From assembly GCA_905221605.1 (NCBI GenBank), contig CAJNDS010002454.1, positions 52,501 to 116,500 on the forward strand: a stretch of DNA of 64,000 nt, given 5' to 3'. Both the position numbers and the translations under genes were made by a program. Below are positions 1 to 11,167 of the stretch, piece by piece. The stretch is from Symbiodinium natans (taxonomy: Eukaryota; Sar; Dinophyceae; Suessiales; Symbiodiniaceae). The stretch's first letter is position 1, and each line of letters starts with the position of its first letter. Under the pieces are notes generated by a model. That model did no database searches, was not told where the DNA came from, and saw only the letters and a list, made by a program, of their open reading frames with translations.

Positions 1-56
1 AAAGGAATCATACTTCAACCCGAGCCAAGCTTGCTGGTCATGGAATGTCTGATAAG

Positions 57-3000
57 TTACTTAGCGCCGCTGTTCAGAACTCTTTGCAGCAGCTGCCGCT
101 GTTCATTGACCTGCACGGTAGACACAGAGCAAGGACGAAGCGCGACCCTTGACACCTGAACCCAGGAGCCACATCTGGACCTCCGGGTCAGAGTTTCTTT
201 GCTCTTCATCCAGCTGCTGGAACAGGTCGCTAAAGAGTACAAATTGTCTTCTGGCCTGAGGGATCACAGCACAGCAGCACACGCTCTTGAACATACACGA
301 TGGGCCGCATGTCCACCCTAGTTACCTAGTTCACATTCGCATGCATTGGTGGCCTCTGTCAGATCGCCATGGTTGAACAATGTAATCGCAAAGTTCAAGT
401 GAAACATGTGATCGGAATCCATCTCGATTGCCTGCACTTCGAACATATGCAGCAACCCCACTGCGCAGCAGCACTGACTGCAACATGCCCTCACATGTAG
501 CAACCACGGAGCACATGAGTAGGGCGCACCTTCTCATATGCACTGCATGCATTTGAGAAATCGTCTAAGCGGGAGAGCGTGATGGCTAGGTACCTTCATC
601 TGCTTGGTGGAAATGCGAGAACTGGCCTTTGCTGTGAGTGCGCTCAGAATGCACTCTGAGCGCGCTCTGAGTGCACTGCATGTATGAGGATGGGAAGTCA
701 GGCTTCAAGTTGATGCTTGCGGAGAAGAAGTGGAATGCCTGAGCCGTCATGTGAAGTGCAAGAAGTGGTAAGTAGTATGTAAGTTGTAGAAGAATGCCCC
801 TGCGTGGACCCCACACCTTGGCATAACTAGTTCATGACAGATGCAAGCGAGGCACAGAAGCAAACTGGCCTGTGTTCAGGTGCACCAGGCCTCAAAGTTC
901 TTGCAGTGGTGCCATGTACAAAGTCTCGAGATCTTGCAAGTGCTAAGATTTGCGGGCCAGACCCAGGTTGTAGGAGATGATCCACTCGAAGGGGTCCAAG
1001 TACAGAGCGCGCTTCAAGCCTCTTGTTTCGGGCACGGGAGTGTCCACGAACGAACAGCGAGGCTCCCTGAGGCAGCTGCAGGCAATAGCTGCCACGTACT
1101 TCGTCTTTCCGAAGAAGCACATGCCAATACTCAGCAGCCAACGAACGTCAAATTCTCCACTACGCGATTCCCCAACAAGAAGATGTACATGGGGATGGAG
1201 TCGCTCTATTTGGGCTAATGCATGCTGCCACTAAGTGATAAAAGGACCATGATGTGGCTGTAGTGCCTACCAAGCTAGCCATCACAATCCTGCTGCTTGC
1301 TTCGACATCTTCGCAGGTCTTTCCCACTTGCTAACCACCCCGAGAACCAAGAGTCTTCTGGAAGAACGATTTGCAAAGTTAACTTGGGCGAAAACAACGG
1401 CCCTGCTCCCACGAAACGTCGTCCAGCTTGCCATCGGAGCAGGCTATGTAAAACTGTAGCTAAACTTGACTCTTGCACCTGAGAGCAGCACTTGTTCCAG
1501 AGTTGAGCAGAATTCGGCGTATGAACCGCTGCTACCCGATACTTGATGAGCGCGACGTCCATGTCTGAATGGTCCTCACGCATTCAAACTGAGTGAACCG
1601 AGAACTAGTGCGCAGAGATACAGCGCCTTGCTCACAGCTGGAACGAATCACGGCTTCGGGAGCACCATCCTGTATGATTGAACCCGCTGCCAGAATCGTC
1701 TTGGCGTTCTTGGGATCATGGGTCAGCGCATTGCCCAAGTAGTCCTTATGCCATATGCAGACGCAGTTTCAATTTGCACGGCGATCGTGAAGAGCGCTGC
1801 TGCAACCAGGACAAGGGCAAAAGCTTTGAAGTTCTCACCCATCCTGGACCGAACCGCGCATCCACACGCAAAAAACTAGAAGAAAACGCGAAAAACCGTT
1901 CAAGAGCTGACTCTCGCCGCGCTCCTTAAGTAGAGGATGCCCAGCGTGGTCAGTAGCTCTGCATGCTCGGGGGAAAACTCCAGAGCCTGCAGGGCATCCA
2001 CAATTGCATCCATAAGATATTCCGCCAGTATCATCACACAGTGCATCTCTCAAATTTAGTTTTGGAGAGATATACACATACACTTTTATGTATGTGTACA
2101 ACAGACTTCAATGCATCATTGTATATGTACCTCCATATACACACTATCAATGCGTTTTGGGTGTGTCCGTCTGTCTGTGCGTGTCATCTTGTGGACATGT
2201 ACATCAGGTTCAACATGCCCAAGGATCCGGCAGACGGACAGAACATACTGCGCACACACACACACACAGACAAAACACACACAACACACCACACACCACT
2301 CACAACACACGCGCACACTCCACGCCCGCGCCCGCGCCCGCGCCCACGCCCACGCAACAAGTGCAGGAACACAACTTGACTGGGCGACGTGGCTACAGTT
2401 TTTACAGGGCGCCCAGGGATCTCTGTACCTAACTCGGGAAAAGCCGAAGAGCCAGTGGATTCAAGGCCCAGCAACCAGTTCTGCGTTTGTCCGGATCATG
2501 CGAGGCTCTTGCAATATTTACAGTCTGCTTACCCACCTACCCTTCAGGAAAGCATGCTTCTGAGACCTGCCCCTTAAACAATGCGTTACAGGCTCAAAAC
2601 AAGGCCACAGCACGCTTCTTGCCTCACACCTTCACACCCAATGCACAAACATAGGGCGGGCAAGAATCAGCGAACCTCAGTGTAGACATCAATGGCAGAC
2701 TTGTAGTCCTCTTGCAAGGCGTACACCTGCTTTGCACATTCGTTGAAACAAGTGAGCTCAACTTGCGAGCAATTAGTTGGTGACGAGTACTTCGAAGAGT
2801 CCCTGCCTTTCCCAGTTGCATGAAGGTGACATCATGCCGCTGGATGGCATTGGCCTGAAGAAGGAGCATTGGTTTTGTGATTCCAGCGAAATAAGCTTAA
2901 AAGGATTTAAGACGTGTTCGTTTAGACAGAGCGGGGAGAATCATGACAGTAAGGATACAAAAACTCATTCACATACATAATTACTTACAAAGACAGGATG

Positions 3001-4590
3001 CAGATGGCAGGGGTCAGCCTAAAGATAAGAAGATCGAGAAGCCCTGCCTTGGTGAAGCATTCGATGGAGCTGTCATACTGCCGAAGATACATGTGGCAGA
3101 GACCTCTCATGCATAGGCGTCACAGCTTTGACCCAGCTCTAACTGTCTAACCGCTGTCCAACATACCGGTCACAGATATGGCTGTGACAACTTACCCTGA
3201 CGGCTGGGAACGCCACCCTTGTTGTGCCAGATTTCCCAATCTTCAGGAGAAATCTTCTGTGCTTCGTCGTAAACCTGCCGGCAGGAAGACTCCAAGCCAA
3301 ATCTCTCAAGCACTAGCATGCTACTCTGCGGTTTCTCACCACTCATGTGGTGTGGATTCAAAAAACATGGCTTAGATGCTTTCCGCATGAGCCCCAGCCT
3401 CGATAGCTCCGCGATGTTTGCCGAGCAAGTAGAGGCTCCGACCCATCTGCGATGAGAGCATCCGTGCCAGCCCCTTCTTGTTGAAAGAAACTGTCACGAG
3501 TTGGCCTGCTTTAGATTGTACACGTTCAGCGGGCTGATGCAGGTGGCTGCCTGAAATAGTTGCAAAGACTCCTGCACCTGGCGCAGTCGCTGACAACTGC
3601 ACAAGTTCCAAAACACGACCGCACAACAACGATCATGCACATACAATCACATGCCTGCATGAGTGTTTGCATGCATGCATACATGCATGCACGACGCAAA
3701 GCACACCCACACTCACAAGTGACAACTCCTGTTCAAGACATTTCAAGGGTGTCGCCGCCTGCCCCTCCTGTCGCTTTATCAGCGCCTTGACATAGATGGC
3801 ATATTCGCACCTCGGCCATTCGACGAAGCAAAGCGGGTTGTATTGCTACCAATGTATGCTTTGCGCTGAACAAGCGTTCGATCTGGCCCGCTTCTCTTCA
3901 CTCCAGAGGGCCGCTTCGTGATGCCCCTGACTAACAGAAGGCTACTGAAAGCCCAGGGGGTCCCGAGCTGTTTCGCTCGACTTAACAGTTCGACGCGTTT
4001 GTCACGATTGCATATCTGCTTGTGTACCATCTTTAAATCTGCATCCGGCGTTTGTATCTCCTTGTGCTGGCACCGGTCACGCGCAGTTCAACTTCAACTT
4101 CATTCATGTGTGCAGGGTCTGACCCTGTCTACGCATGTCACATTGTCGGAAACTGAGGCAGCAGCATGCCATTCGACTCTCGCAGCTGCTCTTCGATTAC
4201 CTCCATGCATTCTTTGAACTCCTGCATGGAAGTGTGGTCAACGTAGGCTCCAGGTAGCATCAAAGCCCAAACCCCAGAGGTACCCAGAACTCACCAAAGC
4301 CTGAAATCTGACCTGAGCGACACCTGAGATTGGTCGAGTCGAATAGGCAGAGTCATGGCTGGCATAGCCCGAAAGCACATGCAGCAACACGCGTTGAAAA
4401 CGGCAGTGGTACTAGAGTCCTGCCGAACGTATAGCAGGTTGATCAACCAATTCTTCTTTTCTCTGCCAGCCTGTCCACAATAGGAAGGGACACTCGGCAA
4501 ACAGAATGCATCCGGGGCAGGGGAATGGCATCCTGCATCTGGAATACCACAACAATGATTCTTGACAAGGCTGGCATGAGAATCATGCAT
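57..4590 (-). CDS. BBS4: BBS4, BBSome TPR subunit (21 exons)
   Basis: Subunit of the BBSome, the coat that moves membrane proteins into and out of cilia/flagella; built of TPR repeats. Exons (plus coordinates, gene reads right to left): 4420-4590, 4166-4221, 3759-3810, 3506-3577, 3399-3446, 3217-3274, 3048-3103, 2807-2854, 2676-2726, 1925-1986, 1819-1843, 1670-1744, 1492-1574, 1080-1129, 963-1019, 856-890, 680-738, 530-593, 354-431, 181-255, 57-110. Joined they stay in frame for 442 residues and follow animal BBS4 almost without gaps: [116 protein letters not shown]. The long tail of human BBS4 is missing. Donors are 10 GC, 7 GT and 3 GA; one exon is only 25 bp. The 5' end is uncertain: 4590 is the first ATG of the open frame, but the homology starts near 4460 and a short upstream exon is possible. 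Confidence 0.93.
2254..2356. repeat. CA microsatellite and GC-rich hexamer repeat
   Basis: An imperfect (CA)n run is followed by about five copies of CGCCCG/CGCCCA. It lies inside the long BBS4 intron between exons 1925-1986 and 2676-2726, so it does not touch coding sequence. Confidence 0.9.
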
Positions 4591-4644
4591 GGCATGCCTT
4601 TACAGAAGCGGCAGCATTGGCAGCCATTGCGTGGCGCTGGCAAG

Positions 4645-5929
4645 CTTGCAGAAGCTTATCAAAATCTGCACAGTTTTCCTCTATCGGCAAAGACCCTATG
4701 AGTGTCGTGATGCTGCTTAGAAAACGAAACAGACAGGGTGGAAAAAAAACATACTAGCCTTTGCAATCATGTGCCTAACGTCGCAACGATTCTAGGAGGG
4801 CTTTGATGCGATGTCTAGAAATACTGGTTTTAGGTCCCTCATGGTATCTCAACCCAGAAAACCCAGAAACAAGGCCAAAACAAAAGTACGCAATGCAGAA
4901 TGATGATTATAAGGAGGAAAACACAAAACCAACTTGTACGTGACTAACTGCAACAATACGAACTCTAAACAGAGAGATAAGAATAGAAACACACACACAC
5001 ATTTGCAGCACTGAGGAGCTGTTCAAAGTACAACGGCCAAAATATGGAAGCTGCTGCAAGTTGGTGTGGCTCTGATCAATTGGCCAGCTTCAAAAATAAG
5101 CTTGAAATTTTCCAAAGAAGTTGGCACTTAATGTTAACCTCGCTTTAAAAAAAAAAAACCCTCAATTGAGAAACCCCAAGCCCGGAACTCAATTATAAAC
5201 ACCCCCCCCCCCCCCAATTAAGGAACCCCGGCCCGGGGCCCGATTCTTTCTTCGGTGGCCCTTTTGGGTAAGTCAGGGCTTGGGGCCCCCCCACCCTACA
5301 ATAGGGGGTCGGGGCGGAAACAAAATCAATTGAGACTGGGGGCGGGGGTGGGGGGTGGGGGGGGAGTTATTTTTAGGAGGTCAACATTATGCAAATGAAC
5401 CCACACTAGTCGCTAGTTGTTTATATACCACCAAATAATTGAGCCGACTTGCCGTTGTTTCAACAAAACTGGCTAGATAAGCTCAGGAATCAACTTGGCC
5501 TAGCCGGCGCGAGTACCAAAATCATGACACTGCAGTTGAAATCCTTTGCGGTCTTGGAACTGCATCATACACGGTTTTTCGCATTTGGAATCTGCCTTTT
5601 TCTATCTTAAAGAAACCAGTTGTATGTTCATCGAGCCGCTAAGCGCACCTTTCATGCATTTTGCAATGAAACGTCTGCTACAAAGGTTCCGCTCTTGGGA
5701 CACATTCAGACTGTTTCAGCTTCATCTTGAGTCTTGAGCACTTTGTTCGCCTCACATGAGCTTTCAACCGGCGCCGGTGACAAAACTAATGTCTGCCAGC
5801 ATGAAAAAAGGCAACATGTTTATTTCAACGTGACCTAAATGGGTTACATTAAATTACTTAGAGCCGCTTTGGAGCCAATCTCAAACAGTTAATGGTACTT
5901 GAAACTTAGTTGAAGCAAGCCGACATTCC
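4645..5929. other. gene-free stretch with G/C homopolymers
   Basis: I see no exon here. The part 5145-5370 has runs of A, C (13 in a row near 5203) and G, unlike its surroundings. This may be natural low complexity or poor base quality. The 3' part (5370-5929) is ordinary AT-richer sequence. Confidence 0.6.
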
Positions 5930-7900
5930 TCATAAGTTGTAAAAACCTTTAACGTCCCCTGTCAATGTGGTTTGCATGCTTTCCGCACCCCATGCATCAC
6001 CCGCAAAGTCCAGCATTCCCAACACCACCGCTGGCCAGCGTGCCCAGCAAGTGCATGCACTTCGTAAACTGATAGAAGGCAGTAGCCAATACTGAATGGT
6101 AAAGACCATTTGTTGTCGCGGGTTTGTCCACACAAACATCCGCATGCTGCAACCCTCGTCCCACAACGGACCCAAGCGCCAGCAAACCCCCTCAATCTTC
6201 CAAAATCCCCGGCACCATCCCTGCACCCTCCTGGACTCACGCACCGCCTAGAAGAAAAACCTTCTGCACCCTCTCCTGTTGCCCTACTTGGGTACGGCCC
6301 TGAAGGTGCCCTGCATGTCCAAAGTATCTGAAGTGAGATCCCCGAACAGGCCTTAACACCCTAACCCATGACTAAGGCTATCTGCTTCAGAAGTTACTTT
6401 CCTAAATCGCCCTCGCGTCACCCAGCGCTCGCCCCGAGGATTTCCAGGGCTGAGACCGGGGCCTTTGATCTAAAAATGTGCGAGGAACAGGCTGTGGCGA
6501 AGTCCTAACATGCTCGAGCCCTCAGGCCATGAAGCTGCACATGCACAAGTTTTGAATGCGCGCGTCTTGCATTTTCCCACGAGGCTTGCTGCTTAGGTTG
6601 GCTGACAAGGGCTGCAGTCCTTGGGCAATCTCGACGGCAAGTGCTACGCATGGAAGCTCTAGCCTCACTCGGCAGTCCCAAAGGCCATCCGGAAGGGAAA
6701 GTCTCCTGCACACACTGCGCCTGCGGAAAGATGTAGGCAACTTGTAATCACGAGGCATGAGATGGCTTGAGCAACGTGACGCTGTCGAGCCGACTCACTG
6801 GAAGATGAAGCAAGTCGGGCATCACGAAGCTGAACCATGACGCCTTACCGCCTTTTTCCAGATGGGGGCGTCGGTCTCGTCCTCGATCACCGGCGAGAGC
6901 GGTTGGCATGGTCAACGGCCACCTTGCTTCTGCGATTTCTGCGACGTGCTTGTCGCCTGTCGTCTCCTCGTCAGGCCACTGCGCACACAAATCACCGTGT
7001 CCCCACCTGTCCTCTCATGAGAGCCTCCCCTCAAGCCGTTTCACCGTCACCGCCACCACCCACCACCACCATCACAACCGCTCAGATGCCTCCCGAAGCA
7101 CCCCAGCCTCGCTACAAAGCACTCCGAACCTTAAAACTTTGCCTCCACCCTGGGAGACTCCTCTCCATCCCTCGGGCTTTCCAACCAGCCGCCCACCTTC
7201 CAGCCCGCAGCCTTCGCTCCCCCCACTTAAGAAGTGAGTTTGAGCCATGCACACACGCATCATGACTGCGTGCTTGCACATCACCCATTGGGGAGTCTAA
7301 CATGGGTCAGGGCAGAACAGTCTACAGTTGCCCGGAGGCCCTGTTGGACCTCCTGCCCAGGCCGGCCTAGCTCCCCTCACCCAAGGCCCTCACACAAACT
7401 GAGGGTACGAGTCATGTATTGCATGTGCAATCAGCAGAATGTGCCATACCGGATACATTATTCAAAACACATGTCAGTTGATTGCGTGTGTTTGGGATGC
7501 TTTTGGGCTTTCTTGCGCATAGTGCAGAATTATCAGTTGTCGACACACATATTGAGATCCTTCATGATCTCTCAAGCATTGTGCCCCGACCCGCCCTGAG
7601 CTATTCCTACCGCCTGTGAGCATCCCTCAAGCACCGCTCACTATCGTCTGTTGTCTGCAACATTCAACATAAGACTAGCCTCTTATCAGCTCACCACTGT
7701 CAACGCAATCCGCCGTGTCGGAGAGTACCAGCTGAAGCAGTCCTGTCAGCACGCTGCGCGGTTGCCATTGCAGAGCCTCTCGGCGGCTGAAGCCGCGAAG
7801 ATGTGTCCTGGAGGGCGTTTGATTTCCCTCATTGCCTCTTCTACCTAGTTCTGCGATGCTCTGTGTATGCGCACTGAGCGCATTGTTCATGACAAAAAAA
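5930..7900. other. weak minus-strand exon candidates, no identified gene
   Basis: Three minus-strand stretches read like protein but match nothing I know: about 6000-6100 (contains FYQFTKCMHLLGTLASGG), 6540-6740 (LPDGLWDCRVRLELPC, VALAVEIAQGLQPL), and 6850-6980 (DEETTGDKHVAEIAEARWPL). None has a start, a stop and splice sites that I can join. They could belong to a gene upstream of BBS4 or be chance open frames. Confidence 0.25.
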
Positions 7901-7917
7901 CACCTCAAGATCTGATA

Positions 7918-10686
7918 TCAGGGCCTGCTACCAAAAGGCCAGTCCTCGGGGCGTAAATGATGCCCAGTGTCCTTGGCATTCTTGGCCTTGTCGTGCTTCC
8001 TTGAAGATGACCTTGACTGAACTCCCTCAACTTTCCGCCTTGCCGCCTCTTGGGCCTTTTGCATCCGTTGTCTTCCCACATCTGCGGAAGTTTGCCCTGA
8101 TGGCATCTGACTTGGAGTCCGCGGCCAATCAGTTAAGCTAATCTCCCAGGCAACTGGTGGTGGTTTTGAAGCCAAGTGAGCAGACGTACTAGGTGGGCTG
8201 GGTGAGTTCAGTTCACTCTCCGACTCATCAAATGCCGCTTCCGCGACATCCCGCTCCACAATGCTGCTTCTGCTTATCATCTGATCGTTCAGCATCAAGC
8301 TGCTGCCTTCCGTCCGACCCACTGCAGCTGAGTAAACCTGTTCATCATCTGACCTTGCGGCGATGTCGCTCTCGCCACACCACAGCTCCCCGTCATCTCG
8401 CTCGCCACCAAGCTGAGGCTGTTCTCCACGAAGTAGAGCCGCGGTGGACGCCAAGGCTTGCACGTCCTCTATACCATATCCTTCACGCAGGGCCGCTCTT
8501 CTTGCACCCATGGGTCGAACCCACGATGCCTGTTGGCCTTGGAGTGCGTTGTAGACCTGATCTACGTTGAGGGGCCGCTGGTAACTGGACCGGTCCTGGC
8601 CATGCCACGCTTGCGGGTCCACTTGATCAGGCTCGGGCCTCACATTGTCCGCTGGCTTTGCAGCTGACTGGCGGGCCTGGGACATCCGTGTCTCAACTTC
8701 GTCCTCCGTATACGACGTCTCAGGGGGATCAAGCCGATCTGTGTTGCAAGCCACAGACATCATCGGAGAGTCAGCAAGCTTTGGTGCGCCTGGCGCTGCA
8801 TGTGTAGGTTGGAGAGCCTGTTGCGGGATAGGCGTAGAGCTTGCTGGAACATGGACAGGCATAGCCGACATGGCCTGAAGCGTTTCCTGTTCCCTGCCTG
8901 CCAATGCCTCTGTCATGTCTTGCACCGCACTTCGAACCACCTCGGAGCTTTTGGCCATAATCGCTGCAGCTGTCTCTTTGGCAGCTTCCGTGCTTTGCTT
9001 GACAATGGCTGCTGTTGCCTCTTGCGTTTCCTTTGCTGCCTGGGCAGCAGCAGCCATGACAGCTGTCAATGCAGCCTCATGCTTCTCTAATGCCTCCAGG
9101 CGCTCGAGAACCGTGTCTTCGAGTGCTTTCAGTTTTTCTCGGTCTTTCTCCTTAGAGTCGTCTGATCCTGCGAGTCCACCCTTCATGAAATGCTGAAGTT
9201 GTTGCATTTGCTGCATCTGCAACATCTGTTGCGTTTGCTGCAGCTGCATGGCCAGATTCTGCTGGACTGGATCAGTCATCGCAGGCATCGCAGGAGGCAC
9301 TGCGGGAGGTGGCGCTGCAAGCATCATAGGCTGCTGCACCATGCTCTGAGCAGCCTGGCATGGGGCAATCGCCTGAGGCTGCATTTGCACGGGTGCTGGC
9401 AGCACAGGTGCTGGAGATGCTGGCAGCACCGCTGCGCTTGCTTCCACTGCTGCGGCGACCGGCAATTGGCCCATCTGGCGTTCTTCAGGTGATGCGCGTG
9501 AGCCGCATGGGCCTTGGTGAAGGAGTTCGGCTTCACGGCTGTTCAACACACGTCTGTCGCCCGCTACCTCTGCATGACGCGAACTGAGTTCCGCCCTTCG
9601 TCTCCGAAGCTGCGCCTCTGCTGCTGCGATGTCTGCACTACGGTGCTGAATGTCCTGCTCAGCTTCTGAAACTTCCTTTTCAAGCTTACTCAGCTCTTCT
9701 TGCATGCGAACCAGTTCCTCTTCTTTTCTCTGTAGCATGGGCTCACTGTTGTCCAAGTCATCTCGGCGTTGTTTTACTCGTTTGGCTTCGGCCTTCAACG
9801 CATTCTCGCATCGTCGCAAGTGTTGCGCATCTGCATCAAGCTGTGCTTCCCTGCACCGGATCAACTCCTCATCTGCCACAACGTCCTTCTCCTGGACCTG
9901 GACCCGTCTCTGAAAAACAGCCAACTCGGCCTGTCGGGTTTCAATCTGCTGCCGTTTGGACATGCTCGTGGCTTTACGCCACTCCAAATCTCTTTCTGCT
10001 GCTGCATAGCTTTCCTGCACGAAATTGATGTCATCCAGAGTCTCATTGATCAATGCCTCCCTGGCTTGAAGCTGCCATTCCCCAAAGATCTTTGATTCTA
10101 CAGCATGGGCCTGATTGCACTGACTGCTGAGCGGTGACGGCGGTGACACGTCAGCAAGGCCCTCAATACTGTCACCCCACTGCCTCAACATTCCTGCATC
10201 AAACTCAGGCTTCTCGTTCTGCAGAATGCTCGCATTGAAGAACTCCCTGGCCTTGTGCTCCCAGTCTTGTTCGTGCACATTTGCTTGGCTGCCCCAGGAT
10301 GGAATCGGAATCGCAGGAGAACGCAGGCAGGGCCTTGAGCAATGGCCGTTGCCGGGGCTCGCCGTGTCAGTGTGTCCATCGCAAGAATCTGCGGGCAGAA
10401 CGGCTTTGCTTGCTTGCCATAGAGGGGGCGGACGCTGAGGCGGAGGCGGCAGATTCAAAGGCAGAGCCTCCAAGGCCAAGTTCACCTCCCCGAAATCAGC
10501 GATGGCGCTGCCATTCTGGACGAAGGGGTTTGAAACCGGCTGGTGTGTGAGATTGCCCGTCTCTCCTGACAAATGCTGCGGACCCTTGAATGCGTCTTCT
10601 AAGGCAGGAGGAACTTGTGGTGGTGGTGGCAAATCCCATGGCAGATCGAGAGCTGGAGTGGCTCCGAAGCTCAATCTGCCCTGCAT
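7918..10686 (-). CDS. intronless 922-residue coiled-coil protein, unidentified
   Basis: A single uninterrupted frame from ATG at 10686 to TGA at 7918, in a neighbourhood where the resolved genes have introns every 50-100 bp or so. Residues about 1-95 are Pro-rich and hold two copies of a motif like LPxxLPPPPQxPP, some 60 residues apart. Residues about 200-395 form a long charged coiled coil (many Q, E, R, with heptad-like spacing). A Pro/Ala/Gln linker and a Gln/Met-rich run (about 480-510) follow, then a second, Ala-rich helix with KETQEA/KETAAA repeats (about 515-615). The C-terminal third is acidic and low in complexity and ends in a basic Lys/Arg segment. I see no catalytic motif or membrane segment. 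The first codons overlap a possible acceptor (GATGCAG|GG), so a 5' exon could exist. Function unknown; a scaffold or cytoskeletal protein is a guess from composition only. Confidence 0.8.
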   Translation of the reverse strand: MQGRLSFGATPALDLPWDLPPPPQVPPALEDAFKGPQHLSGETGNLTHQPVSNPFVQNGSAIADFGEVNLALEALPLNLPPPPQRPPPLWQASKAVLPADSCDGHTDTASPGNGHCSRPCLRSPAIPIPSWGSQANVHEQDWEHKAREFFNASILQNEKPEFDAGMLRQWGDSIEGLADVSPPSPLSSQCNQAHAVESKIFGEWQLQAREALINETLDDINFVQESYAAAERDLEWRKATSMSKRQQIETRQAELAVFQRRVQVQEKDVVADEELIRCREAQLDADAQHLRRCENALKAEAKRVKQRRDDLDNSEPMLQRKEEELVRMQEELSKLEKEVSEAEQDIQHRSADIAAAEAQLRRRRAELSSRHAEVAGDRRVLNSREAELLHQGPCGSRASPEERQMGQLPVAAAVEASAAVLPASPAPVLPAPVQMQPQAIAPCQAAQSMVQQPMMLAAPPPAVPPAMPAMTDPVQQNLAMQLQQTQQMLQMQQMQQLQHFMKGGLAGSDDSKEKDREKLKALEDTVLERLEALEKHEAALTAVMAAAAQAAKETQEATAAIVKQSTEAAKETAAAIMAKSSEVVRSAVQDMTEALAGREQETLQAMSAMPVHVPASSTPIPQQALQPTHAAPGAPKLADSPMMSVACNTDRLDPPETSYTEDEVETRMSQARQSAAKPADNVRPEPDQVDPQAWHGQDRSSYQRPLNVDQVYNALQGQQASWVRPMGARRAALREGYGIEDVQALASTAALLRGEQPQLGGERDDGELWCGESDIAARSDDEQVYSAAVGRTEGSSLMLNDQMISRSSIVERDVAEAAFDESESELNSPSPPSTSAHLASKPPPVAWEISLTDWPRTPSQMPSGQTSADVGRQRMQKAQEAARRKVEGVQSRSSSRKHDKAKNAKDTGHHLRPEDWPFGSRP

Positions 10687-10699
10687 CGGGAGCAACTCA

Positions 10700-11167
10700 C
10701 CATGCTCACCATGCTTGACATTTTGGCGGTAGACATGTGCACAACGCTCACATTTTCAAGAGTAGGGCTCTGTGCGGCTTCATAGGGCTTCACATGGGGG
10801 CTGACGAGTCCGATTAGGATCTAAGGGACAAAGCCTAGTGCGACCCAGGTGTGTGCGGTTCAAACTGATGGCGGCTGCAAACAGCAACATGAGGCCATGA
10901 TAACGCATGTCTCGTCAGAAAGCACGTTGGTGTTGTACGCTGCCATACCTTTAACAGCTTCGACAAATGCCTTTTGAACTCCAGCCTTGAAGTGTTGACA
11001 TGACTTGACATGTGTCTTTGCCATTGCCTATCAAACTTGCTCATGGGTGCTGCCTCTTTCAACCTGCATTCGGTCCGCACATGCGGAAAGACACTTGGGG
11101 GTGATACTTGTTGGTTGCCACTAACTCGTTGATGATGAGATTTCAGCGAGTCTGCGGACGCTTGGTC
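10700..11167. other. intergenic stretch
   Basis: Between the intronless coiled-coil gene and the stop codon of the next minus-strand exon set. I see no exon, repeat or RNA gene. Confidence 0.4.

Noticed and set aside
841-1218. Plus-strand open frame of 125 codons
   Set aside because: It lies antisense to three BBS4 exons (856-890, 963-1019, 1080-1129), whose identity is secure.
5145-5370. A structured RNA or rRNA fragment in the G/C-rich block
   Set aside because: Composition is homopolymeric, and no rRNA or tRNA signature could be recognised.
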